A stretch of 6,981 nt of DNA. Origin: Bacteroidota bacterium (GTDB lineage: Bacteria > Bacteroidota > Bacteroidia > Flavobacteriales > Flavobacteriaceae). Shown in pieces: positions 1 to 5,991 of the stretch (within the stretch, counting starts at the first letter, position 1; the number at the start of each line of letters is the position of its first letter). The notes beneath the pieces were generated by a model that saw only the letters and a program-made list of their open reading frames with translations, was not told the DNA's origin and searched no databases. The stretch spans positions 1-6,981 of the forward strand of contig JAEWKB010000055.1 in the NCBI GenBank assembly GCA_023386255.1. Direction: 5' to 3'. Both the position numbers and the translations under genes were made by a program.

Positions 1-858
1 GGCTTATTCATCCAGAATACGGTTAAAGCGTCGGATTGGCTAAGCCTTGAAACGGGAGTACGAGGCGATTATATAGTTGACTATGGCTTTGTGTTTTTAC
101 CAAGATTTTCAGCTCAGTTTACCATAACGGATAAATTAACGTCACGCCTGGGTGGCGGATTAGGGTATAAGACACCCACAATTTTTACAGAGGAAAGCGA
201 AAGGATACAGTATCAGAATGTCTTGCCTATTGACAGCGACTTTAATAAATTGGAAAAAAGTTATGGCGGGAACTTCGATGTTAATTACAAGACCCGAATA
301 GCTGATGTTATTTCGCTAAACGTAAATCAACTGTTTTTTTATACGTTTATAAATGACCCGCTGCTTCTGGAATCGCTGCCCAATGCTAATCTTCAATTCA
401 TCAATTCTGATGGTTTTATCGACACTAAAGGAACAGAGACAAACATAAAGATCGGCTACGAAGATTTCAACTTGTTTTTAGGTTATACCTACACAGATGC
501 CAAAGTCAGGGAAGGCAACGTTACCACACAACACCCATTGACTGCAAAACACCGGATAAACAATGTGTTGATGTATGAATTGGAAGATAAGTGGAAGGTT
601 GGACTAGAGGCCTATTACTATGGGACACAACAACTAAATGATGGGGCTACTGGGGAAGACTATTGGATTTTTGGCTTTATGGCTGAGAAGCTATGGGAGA
701 ATTTCTCGGTATATATAAACTTCGAAAATTTTACCGATACAAGGCAAACGAGGTTTGATAGCATCTACACAGGAACAAGGGATAATCCTGTTTTCAGAGA
801 TATTTATGCACCCTTAGATGGTTTTGTTATTAATGCGGGCTTAAAAATCAGATTGTAA
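1..858 (+). CDS. TonB-dependent outer-membrane receptor, C-terminal part (5' end outside window)
   Basis: The frame is open from base 1 to a TAA at 856-858 and gives 285 residues. These have beta-barrel character: alternating polar and aromatic strands, short turns, and a G-x-G-x-GYKTPTIFTEESE segment followed by a YQNVLPI segment, which I recognise from Bacteroidetes TonB-dependent receptors. The protein ends in a typical terminal barrel strand (VINAGLKIRL). The GTG at 91 is internal to the barrel, so it is not the start; plug and signal peptide lie upstream of the window. Such receptors import bound metals, siderophores or other ligands across the outer membrane using TonB energy. The substrate cannot be read from this fragment. 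Only 25 bp separate it from the metal ATPase, which suggests one operon and a metal-related ligand (inference). Receptor family is fairly sure; substrate is unknown. Confidence 0.85.
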   Translation, partial: GLFIQNTVKASDWLSLETGVRGDYIVDYGFVFLPRFSAQFTITDKLTSRLGGGLGYKTPTIFTEESERIQYQNVLPIDSDFNKLEKSYGGNFDVNYKTRIADVISLNVNQLFFYTFINDPLLLESLPNANLQFINSDGFIDTKGTETNIKIGYEDFNLFLGYTYTDAKVREGNVTTQHPLTAKHRINNVLMYELEDKWKVGLEAYYYGTQQLNDGATGEDYWIFGFMAEKLWENFSVYINFENFTDTRQTRFDSIYTGTRDNPVFRDIYAPLDGFVINAGLKIRL

Positions 859-883
859 CACATTCACTATATTATGAACAGAT

Positions 884-2797
884 ATGCAAACGAACAATAG
901 TATTAATAGCCCTGCTTCATCGTCTTCGGCGAAAGAAGCAGAAGAGTTGAAAGAACATTTACCGCTGCTTGCGGCCATAGCCATATTATTTACCATGCTG
1001 GGGCTTGAATACGCTTTCGAATACAACCCCGAATTCCCCCTTAATTTTATTATCTACGCAGTGGCCTATCTCTTAGCAGGATATAATGTAATGTATATGG
1101 CGTGGCGTAAAGCGATGCGCTTTGATTTCTTTAATGAGTTCTTCCTTATGAGCGTGGCGACCATTGGTGCCTTTGCTATCGGCTCTTATAGCGAAGGCGT
1201 GGCGGTAATGGCTTTCTATTCTATTGGGGAATGGTTTCAGGATAGTGCGGTCAACAGGGCAAAAAGGAGCATTAAGGCCTTGCTTGATGTGCGGCCCGAA
1301 GAGGTTTCCGTCCTGCGCAACGGCAAGTCTGAAGTAGTACATCCAAAGGAGGTACAAGTTGGTGAAGTGATACAGGTAAAGCCCGGCGAAAAGGTGGCCC
1401 TTGACGGTGAGCTTTCTTCAGAGAAGGCTTCCTTCAACACTGCTGCGCTGACAGGAGAAAGCAAGCCAGATACAAAGGCTAAGGGTGAAAAGATTTATGC
1501 AGGTATGATCAATCTTAATACCGTGGCCGAGGTTAAGGTTACTGCTCTGTTCCAAGACAGCAAACTCAGCAGGATATTGGAGATGGTGCAGGACGCCACC
1601 GCCCGCAAATCCCAGACGCAGCTCTTTATCAGCCGCTTCGCCAAAGTATATACTCCAATCGTCTTTGCCCTGGCGCTTGCAGTCTGCCTTGTCCCTTACT
1701 TCTTTGTAGAGGACTATATTTTCAGGGTATGGTTTTACAGAGCCTTGGTATTCCTCGTAATAAGCTGCCCATGCGCTTTAGTGGTTTCCATACCGCTTGG
1801 CTATTTTGGGGGTATCGGCCTTGCCTCCCGCAAAGGCATCCTTTTTAAAGGCTCTAACTTCCTGGATGTTATGACAGAGGTAAATGTAGTGGTAATGGAC
1901 AAAACAGGCACGCTTACTGAAGGTATTTTCAAGGTACAGGAAGTGGCTACTCAGGGCATTCCGGAGGAAGAACTACTCAGAACAGCAGCTGCGCTGGAGA
2001 GCCAATCCACGCATCCTATTGGCCTTGCTATCGTGGAGCACACGGGCAAAGAAGCACTACAGGGAATTTCGATCTCGAACGTTGAAGAGATTTCTGGGCA
2101 CGGGCTCAAGGGTACTATCGGAGGAAAAGAAGTCCTTGCCGGCAATACCAAATTGATGAAGAAATTTAACATTGAATACCCGCAGGCAGTAGACGCAATT
2201 GTGTACACCATTGTTGTTGTTGCTATAGACAATAAATACAGCGGGCATATCACCATTGCTGACAAGATTAAGGAGGATGCCCCTCAGGCTATCAGGGAGC
2301 TGCACAAGCTGGGGGTTCAGACGGTAATGCTCTCGGGAGACAAGCAGGCTGTTGTACAGCAGGTGGCAAAGGAGTTGGGCATTGATAATGCATATGGCGA
2401 TCTGCTGCCGGAAGGAAAGGTTGAAAAGGTACAGCAGTTGAAAGACCAGGGCAAGCGCATCGCATTTGTCGGGGACGGGGTTAACGATGCACCGGTTGTC
2501 GCCTTAGCTGATGCGGGCATTGCCATGGGCGGCCTTGGCAGTGATGCAACCATTGAAACTGCGGATATTGTTATACAGAATGACCAGCCGTCTAAGATCG
2601 TCACCGCCATAAAAGTCGGAAAGCTGACCAAGCGAATCGTATGGCAGAACATCATACTTGCAATGACGGTTAAAGTCCTGGTACTTGCTCTAGGGGCTGG
2701 TGGAGTAGCTAACCTTTGGGAGGCAGTTATTGCTGATGTTGGTGTTGCCCTTCTGGCAATACTGAATGCGGTCCGCATCCAGAAAATGAAATTATAA
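884..2797 (+). CDS. P1B-type heavy-metal-translocating ATPase (Zn/Cd/Pb exporter-like)
   Basis: A 637-residue inner-membrane pump that would use ATP to export soft metal cations from the cytoplasm. All core motifs are intact: actuator TGES at residues 190-193, membrane CPC at 295-297, phosphorylation site DKTGT starting at D339, the P1B nucleotide-domain HP at 377-378, and hinge GDGVNDAP at 530-537. The last two membrane helices carry K597 (in TVKVLVL) and D618 (in IADVG), the pair that in the ZntA/CadA (P1B-2) family helps bind Zn, Cd or Pb. This argues against a copper pump, though Co or mixed specificity is possible. The N-terminus is a roughly 25-residue polar stretch that leads straight into the first helix, so there is no N-terminal HMA or His-rich domain, unlike the longer ZntA. 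ATG 884 is the first start after the receptor gene. A secreted HMA-like protein follows 41 bp downstream. Confidence 0.95.
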   Translation: MQTNNSINSPASSSSAKEAEELKEHLPLLAAIAILFTMLGLEYAFEYNPEFPLNFIIYAVAYLLAGYNVMYMAWRKAMRFDFFNEFFLMSVATIGAFAIGSYSEGVAVMAFYSIGEWFQDSAVNRAKRSIKALLDVRPEEVSVLRNGKSEVVHPKEVQVGEVIQVKPGEKVALDGELSSEKASFNTAALTGESKPDTKAKGEKIYAGMINLNTVAEVKVTALFQDSKLSRILEMVQDATARKSQTQLFISRFAKVYTPIVFALALAVCLVPYFFVEDYIFRVWFYRALVFLVISCPCALVVSIPLGYFGGIGLASRKGILFKGSNFLDVMTEVNVVVMDKTGTLTEGIFKVQEVATQGIPEEELLRTAAALESQSTHPIGLAIVEHTGKEALQGISISNVEEISGHGLKGTIGGKEVLAGNTKLMKKFNIEYPQAVDAIVYTIVVVAIDNKYSGHITIADKIKEDAPQAIRELHKLGVQTVMLSGDKQAVVQQVAKELGIDNAYGDLLPEGKVEKVQQLKDQGKRIAFVGDGVNDAPVVALADAGIAMGGLGSDATIETADIVIQNDQPSKIVTAIKVGKLTKRIVWQNIILAMTVKVLVLALGAGGVANLWEAVIADVGVALLAILNAVRIQKMKL

Positions 2798-2838
2798 AAT
2801 CAATCAGTATATTTACCCACAACTTTTAAAACACGACA

Positions 2839-3201
2839 ATGAAATCAATCTTAAAAACATTCCTTCTGGCCTTCACTTTACTTTTATGCATTAACGCTGT
2901 TTCTGCACAGGATAAGAAGACAATCCAGACAGCAACCATAAAAACAGCTATCTATTGCGACCATTGCAAGGCATGCGAGACCTGTGGGCCAAAATTCAAT
3001 CAGGCACTTCTGAAGGAAAAGGGAGTGCAGATGGTTGTTCTTGATGACAAGGCAATGACTATCAAAGTGACTTACAATACAAAGAAGACAGATATAGCTA
3101 AAATTAAGATGGCAATAAGCAAGCTTGGCTATGATGCCGATGAAATAAAAGCAGATCCTGTTGCCTACGATGGCCTTGATGGATGCTGTAAAAAGGCATA
3201 G
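2839..3201 (+). CDS. Secreted HMA-type cysteine-rich metal-binding protein
   Basis: A 120-residue protein with a clear signal peptide: KSILK, a hydrophobic core, and probable cleavage after A23 (VSA|QD). The mature part has the ferredoxin-like HMA layout. A first strand leads to the Cys cluster at 40-49, followed by a helix (KFNQALLKEKG), a VVLDDKAMTIKVTY strand pair, and the second helix KIKMAISKLGYDADE. This is typical of MerP/CopZ-like metal carriers. Instead of one CxxC it has four cysteines in CxxCxxCxxC spacing (C40, C43, C46, C49), with His42 between the first two. A C-terminal CC pair (C116, C117) adds two more thiols. It probably binds metal in the periplasm, buffering what the ATPase exports or handing it on; that role is inference from fold and position. 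It is probably co-transcribed with the ATPase, 41 bp upstream. Confidence 0.85.
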   Translation: MKSILKTFLLAFTLLLCINAVSAQDKKTIQTATIKTAIYCDHCKACETCGPKFNQALLKEKGVQMVVLDDKAMTIKVTYNTKKTDIAKIKMAISKLGYDADEIKADPVAYDGLDGCCKKA

Positions 3202-3221
3202 TTACTATGTAGAAATAGTGA
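3202..3221 (+). other. Weak hairpin after the metal operon
   Basis: TTACTAT (3202-3208) pairs with ATAGTGA (3215-3221) around a 6-nt loop, directly after the TAG stop. The seven pairs are AT-rich and include one G-T. No T-run follows immediately (the next T-run is near 3245), so it is a poor intrinsic terminator. It may only protect or pause the mRNA end. Confidence 0.25.
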
Positions 3222-3231
3222 GCCATCACCA

Positions 3232-3313
3232 CCATAAACTTAACTTTTTTGTATCTTTGTAGGGAAATTATACCGTTCTTTAAATCAGCAAGTTAAGCAG
3301 GTTAAGTTTGTGG
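3232..3313. repeat. 13-bp inverted repeat flanking a -7 box; candidate integrase arm sites
   Basis: CCATAAACTTAAC (3232-3244) is the reverse complement of GTTAAGTTTGTGG (3301-3313) except for one T/G position; the inner 9 bp are perfect. The arms are about 56 bp apart, too far for a simple hairpin terminator. A further GTTAAG lies at 3292-3297, in direct orientation to the right arm. Inverted and direct short repeats next to an RNA-gene 3' end resemble tyrosine-recombinase arm-binding sites; that role is inferred. Confidence 0.4.
3252..3259 (+). promoter_or_regulatory. Bacteroidetes-type -7 box, TATCTTTG
   Basis: TATCTTTG matches the Bacteroidetes -7 consensus TAnnTTTG exactly. No TTTG element is found 19-21 bp upstream; the only TTTG nearby overlaps the preceding T-run at 3248-3251. 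It points rightward and sits between the arms of the inverted repeat. It could be a relic promoter of an RNA or integrase gene lost here, or could transcribe across the junction toward the lipoprotein gene. Confidence 0.4.
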
Positions 3314-3326
3314 CAAAATCGTGGCA
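3310..3326 (+). repeat. GTGGCA direct repeat, 11-bp phase
   Basis: GTGGCA occurs at 3310-3315 and again at 3321-3326, a start-to-start distance of 11 bp, close to one helical turn. The two copies would face the same side of the DNA and could bind a dimer or adjacent protomers. The first copy overlaps the right arm of the inverted repeat. The function is inferred from spacing only. Confidence 0.35.
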
Positions 3327-3370
3327 CATCCAACCAAATTTATACAAAACCCAGCAACCACGCGGGTTGA

Positions 3371-3402
3371 AAAGGTGGGGTTCGACTCCCATCTTCTCCA
3401 CA
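3371..3402 (+). other. 3' fragment of a tRNA or tmRNA gene; probable att site
   Basis: The stretch contains GTTCGACTCCC followed by ATCTTCTCCAC, which reads as a T-loop (TTCGA) with a 3' T-stem, then a CTTCTCC acceptor strand and A discriminator. A matching 5' acceptor strand (GGAGAAG) and an anticodon arm are absent upstream, so this is not a whole tRNA. The T-stem pairs only if the loop is enlarged to 8 nt, which suggests decay or that the left half is foreign DNA. The CTTCTCC end resembles tRNA-Ser, but a tmRNA end is also possible. A 3' RNA-gene fragment followed by its own terminator is what one end of an element integrated into that gene would leave. No full-length partner lies in the window. 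Confidence 0.5.
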
Positions 3403-3405
3403 GGT

Positions 3406-3438
3406 AAAAACCGCAGCAGATGATGTTGCGGTTTTTTT
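3406..3438 (+). terminator. Intrinsic terminator downstream of the RNA-gene fragment
   Basis: AAAAACCGCA (3406-3415) pairs perfectly with TGCGGTTTTT (3427-3436). The stem is extended inward by GCA/TGT (one G-T pair) and closed by a 5-nt loop. The T-run reaches 3438. The GC-rich core followed by a run of T makes this a strong rho-independent terminator on the + strand. With A-runs on its left it may also work on the other strand. It starts 4 bases after the RNA fragment, as expected for the native terminator of that RNA gene. Confidence 0.8.
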
Positions 3439-3579
3439 GTTTTTACTCATTGTATTGTTTTGTTACAGCACCAATTCTGATTCAAAAAGATAATAGTGCG
3501 ACAGGCGGAGCACAGAATTTAGGGTGAATTACTTACCTTCGTACGGAGGGAGTATCAAGAAAACATATAGCACATTAAG
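3439..3579. other. Intergenic stretch after the terminator
   Basis: I see no gene here. TACCTTCG at 3534-3541 is one base off the Bacteroidetes -7 box and lies 38 bp before the lipoprotein start, but it has no -33 partner at the right distance. GGAGG at 3545-3549 is about 30 nt from the start codon, too far to act as its ribosome site. The + frame of the next gene has an upstream TAG at 3568-3570, which limits its start. Confidence 0.4.
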
Positions 3580-3990
3580 ATGGAGTATAAAAAAATAAAT
3601 ATAGTATTCTATATATTGTTCTTTTCGATATTTAACTCGTGCATTGATTGCGAGCTATGGAGGGAAAATTTAGCTAATGATCAATGCAAGTTAGTGGTCT
3701 TGCAACGTCCTGACATTAAAGATAATTTTTTTAATTTTAGAGGGGTTAATCCTGATACTGGTAAAAAATGCGACTGTGTTTCCGAAACTAGTTATAGATG
3801 GTGGGATTTATATGCAGATAAAATAGAAGTAGGGGACACGATTATAAAGCGCAAAGGAGAATTGATTTTCTATATCCACAAAAAGATACGATACTCGCAT
3901 TTAATTGGGAGTGTGAAGGGAGGGTTTATAAATAAATACAACGCAATCAACATATTTGAAACTTTATTAATTACCGATTTAAATTATTAA
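3580..3990 (+). CDS. Small predicted lipoprotein of unknown function, probable C-terminal frameshift
   Basis: As read, 136 residues. The N-terminus has KK, a hydrophobic core and a lipobox-like FNSC with C21 as the lipidation site, so it is probably anchored in the inner or outer membrane after export. The mature part has further cysteines (C24 and others) and a CDCVSETSYRWWDLY segment; I recognise no characterised domain. At the A-run at 3880-3884 the frame seems to have lost one A. Reading on from 3885 in the -1 frame gives DTILAFNWECEGRVYK and a TAA at 3933-3935, a natural-looking end of 118 residues. The residues encoded after 3885 in the present frame look like noise. Either the gene is mutated, the base is a sequencing error, or slippage on the A-run restores the frame. 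ATG 3580 is fixed by an upstream in-frame stop. The gene is visibly more AT-rich than the metal operon. Confidence 0.65.
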   Translation: MEYKKINIVFYILFFSIFNSCIDCELWRENLANDQCKLVVLQRPDIKDNFFNFRGVNPDTGKKCDCVSETSYRWWDLYADKIEVGDTIIKRKGELIFYIHKKIRYSHLIGSVKGGFINKYNAINIFETLLITDLNY

Positions 3991-4032
3991 AGTAAAGCAA
4001 GGTTTTGTAATTTTAATGTTTTATATATCGAA

Positions 4033-4398
4033 ATGCTACATTGCAAAGCTATTTTCCACATACCCGGAGGTGAAGAACTTAAAGCAGATAAAGGCTATGT
4101 TCCTGATGCATTTTTTGATGCCGCACAACAGGTAACCGCTAAAGATATTGTTGCCATATATGAAGGCGGTTTTGTATTATCTAACGAAATGCATGAAAAG
4201 CTTGATAAGCCCCAAACATTCTCAAGCTATGCCGTTGTTGGCTTAACAGCTGCGGAAGGAGCGGATAGCAAACCTGAATTTATCTTGGAAATGATTAAGC
4301 GCCTGAAGCTTGCCAACCATGCAAGGCCGCTGGGCGACAACCTGCATTATCAGGTATTTTTTATGGAATATATAGACTCGCCGCCTGAGGATGATTAG
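4033..4398 (+). CDS. Hypothetical soluble acidic protein
   Basis: A 121-residue protein with no signal peptide, no membrane segment and an acidic tail (SPPEDD), so probably cytoplasmic. I do not recognise its family. Visible features are an N-terminal strand (CKAIFHIPGG), a helix-like stretch around residues 25-40, a strand (DIVAIYEGGFVLS), and a conserved-looking LHYQVFFMEYID near the end. Codon use looks coding throughout and no longer competing frame covers it. ATG 4033 lies 42 bp after the lipoprotein frame ends. There is no Shine-Dalgarno sequence, which is usual in this phylum. It may have its own promoter in the T-rich stretch upstream, but no clear box is visible. Confidence 0.7.
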   Translation: MLHCKAIFHIPGGEELKADKGYVPDAFFDAAQQVTAKDIVAIYEGGFVLSNEMHEKLDKPQTFSSYAVVGLTAAEGADSKPEFILEMIKRLKLANHARPLGDNLHYQVFFMEYIDSPPEDD

Positions 4399-4505
4399 TT
4401 TTAATGTCGGTCCCACCACCCTAAGTTGGCGTATTTGCCCCACATTAGTTTGATTTCTATATTGTTGCTTTGTTATGTAAATTAGTAACATTAAAACATA
4501 AAATT

Positions 4506-4922
4506 ATGGCAACCAACATTACTGTAACAGCACAAGTAAATGCAACTCCTGAAAAGGTATGGGAACTCTGGACAAGCCCACAGCACATAACAAAGTGGAA
4601 TAACGCATCAGACGACTGGCATTCGCCACACTCAGAGAACGACTTGAGGGAGGGCGGAAGGTTCACCACCCGTATGGAAGCAAAAGACGGAAGTATGGGT
4701 TTTGACTTTGGAGGAACATACAACAAAGTGGTTCCTAATGAAACTCTGGCATATATAATGGATGATGGCAGAAAGGTGGAGGTAAATTTTTCAGATAAAG
4801 ATAACGGAACTTATATTGAAGAGACCTTTGAAGCTGAAAATACGCATCCTGAAGATATGCAGAGGGCAGGCTGGCAATCAATACTCGATAACTTTAAGAA
4901 GTACGCTGAAAACAATAAATAA
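4506..4922 (+). CDS. SRPBCC-family protein, AHSA1/START-like
   Basis: A 138-residue protein of the helix-grip SRPBCC superfamily, close to the 'activator of Hsp90 ATPase homolog 1-like' group. Signs in order are an N-terminal strand with TPEKVWELWTSPQHITKWN (residues about 14-32), the aromatic DDWH patch, EGGRFTTRMEA, the DFGGTYNKVVPNETLAY strand pair, EVNFSDKDNGTYIEETFEAE, and the long C-terminal helix RAGWQSILDNFKKY that closes the ligand cavity. Length fits the family. The bacterial members mostly have unknown ligands, so no substrate or Hsp90 role is claimed. I chose ATG 4506 over the in-frame ATG 4470 because the alignment-like start (MATNITVTAQV) begins there and the 12 extra residues look like untranslated leader. 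It is a cytoplasmic, probably single-gene unit. Confidence 0.85.
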   Translation: MATNITVTAQVNATPEKVWELWTSPQHITKWNNASDDWHSPHSENDLREGGRFTTRMEAKDGSMGFDFGGTYNKVVPNETLAYIMDDGRKVEVNFSDKDNGTYIEETFEAENTHPEDMQRAGWQSILDNFKKYAENNK

Positions 4923-4999
4923 AAATCTCCTGGTGCTGCACCGCGAATTTTGTTTTCAAGGCAGGTAAATTCTTAGTAAATTGCATTATCTGTAAATTA

Positions 5000-5563
5000 A
5001 TGGATATGGATAAAAAACTTTCTGCTGAACAAACCACTTCACTACTCAAGGTGCTAAAAGCACGTTTTGAAAAGAACATGAACCGTCATAAAGGCATGAA
5101 CTGGAGTGATGTACAGGCGCGGATAGAAGCGAATCCTGAAAAATTGTGGACCCTGGACCAGATGGAAGAAACCGAAGGTGAACCTGATGTTGTGGGATTT
5201 GATAAGAGTACAGGTGAATATATTTTTTATGACTGTTCGGCTGAAAGCCCTAAAGGGCGCAGGAGCGTTTGCTACGATCCTGAAGCGCTTGATAGCAGGA
5301 AAGAGCATAAGCCGAAACACAGTGCAGTAGGCATGGCCGCCGAAATGGGAATTGAAATTTTAACTGAAGAACAGTATCGTGAACTGCAGCAGCTGGGAAA
5401 TTTTGATACTAAAACCTCAAGCTGGGTAAAAACGCCTGACAGTATCAGGAAGCTGGGCGGAGCTGTGTTTTGTGATAAGCGATATAATACTGTGTTTTAT
5501 TATCATAATGGTGCAGAATCCTACTATGCGGCGAGGGGCTTCAGGGGTGTGGTAAGGGTTTAA
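5000..5563 (+). CDS. DUF4256 domain protein
   Basis: A 187-residue protein that matches my memory of the DUF4256 family over its whole length. Landmarks are LLKVLKARFEKNMNRHKGMNW (first 40 residues), NPEKLW, EGEPDVVGFDKSTGEYIFYDCSAESPKGRRSVCYD (about 60-95), MGIEILTEEQYRELQQLGNFDTKTSSWVKTP, and the end NGAESYYAARGFRGVVRV. Length is normal and nothing is missing. The family has no established function; it is soluble with no signal peptide. ATG 5000 and ATG 5006 are both possible (MDMDKK). The gene ends head-on with the DUF1508 gene; their stop codons overlap. A weak GGTGCTGCACC hairpin lies 60 bp upstream, but no clear promoter is visible. Confidence 0.9.
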   Translation: MDMDKKLSAEQTTSLLKVLKARFEKNMNRHKGMNWSDVQARIEANPEKLWTLDQMEETEGEPDVVGFDKSTGEYIFYDCSAESPKGRRSVCYDPEALDSRKEHKPKHSAVGMAAEMGIEILTEEQYRELQQLGNFDTKTSSWVKTPDSIRKLGGAVFCDKRYNTVFYYHNGAESYYAARGFRGVVRV

Positions 5564-5934
5564 GCCTCTTCTGTAAAAACTGTTTCCACATCAGGGAAAA
5601 CAAATTCATTTTCAGAGAAATCCAGTATTTCTGCTTTAGGCATATATTTAAAAATTTCATCTATACCTTTTTGTAGCAAGAGCGGTGTAGTGTATTTACG
5701 GCTGGTAGCCAGCACAAGCCCCCCTTTTGAGAGCCTGAATAAATGCTTTCCTGAAGCTGCAGTATTTTTGGTAAAAGTAAACTGGGCCAGGTTATCGCGT
5801 ATGGCGGCAATCATTTCTTCACAATCAGGCTTTTGCTTATAGCTGATGCTGGTAAAAATAGTTTTACCTTTCCTGTTGGTGAATACAAATTTATATTCGC
5901 CGTTTACCCGCCTGCTTATTACAAACATTCCCAT
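5560..5934 (-). CDS. DUF1508 (YegP-like) family protein
   Basis: A 124-residue protein built of two related roughly 45-residue units, as in YegP. The first is FVISRRVNGEYKFVFTNRKGKTIFTS with the helix DCEEMIAAIRDN (residues about 4-48). The second is the NTAASGKHLFRLSKGG stretch, then LATSRKYTT and the helix LLQKGIDEIFKY (about 56-95). The 'xFxFxLxNxxGxxIxxS' pattern of each unit is the family signature. DUF1508 is a small beta-rich domain of unknown biochemical role. A roughly 30-residue acidic tail (LDFSENEFVFPDVETVF) is extra to YegP. It starts at CAT 5932-5934, with an alternative ATG two codons in (5926-5928). Its TAA is opposite the stop of the DUF4256 gene with 4 bp of overlap, so the two mRNAs would be complementary at their 3' ends if either reads through. 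Confidence 0.75.
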   Translation of the reverse strand: MGMFVISRRVNGEYKFVFTNRKGKTIFTSISYKQKPDCEEMIAAIRDNLAQFTFTKNTAASGKHLFRLSKGGLVLATSRKYTTPLLLQKGIDEIFKYMPKAEILDFSENEFVFPDVETVFTEEA

Positions 5935-5957
5935 CCGAGTCTTTTTTCAATGGATTG

Positions 5958-5965
5958 CAAATCTA
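5958..5965 (-). promoter_or_regulatory. -7 box for the DUF1508 gene
   Basis: On the minus strand TAGATTTG is a perfect match to TAnnTTTG. It lies 23 bp before the DUF1508 start codon, which leaves a short leader. It sits in the 57-bp gap after the TPR gene, so the DUF1508 gene can be transcribed alone. No good TTTG -33 element is seen at the usual 19-21 bp spacing. Confidence 0.4.
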
Positions 5966-5991
5966 AAGAAAGCGATAAAACAGTGGGCTGA

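Noticed and set aside
2317..2778. Long open frame on the minus strand inside the ATPase gene.
   Set aside because: It lies opposite a fully motif-supported ATPase, has low-complexity Ser/Thr/Ala composition and no recognisable domain; it is a shadow of the real gene.
3260..3402. A complete tRNA or tmRNA gene in the junction.
   Set aside because: No GGAGAAG-like 5' acceptor strand or anticodon arm was found upstream of the T-loop, and the T-stem pairs poorly.
3880..3886. Programmed -1 ribosomal frameshifting in the lipoprotein gene.
   Set aside because: The site has five A and not the A6G heptamer, and I see no obvious stimulatory stem right after it; a mutation or read error is simpler.
4470..4505. 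An upstream ATG that would extend the SRPBCC protein by 12 residues.
   Set aside because: The added residues do not resemble the family start, and the stretch looks like a leader. The ATG at 4506 begins the usual first strand.
4931..4942. GGTGCTGCACC hairpin after the SRPBCC gene as a terminator.
   Set aside because: The stem is short with almost no loop, and the T-run that follows is broken and not adjacent.
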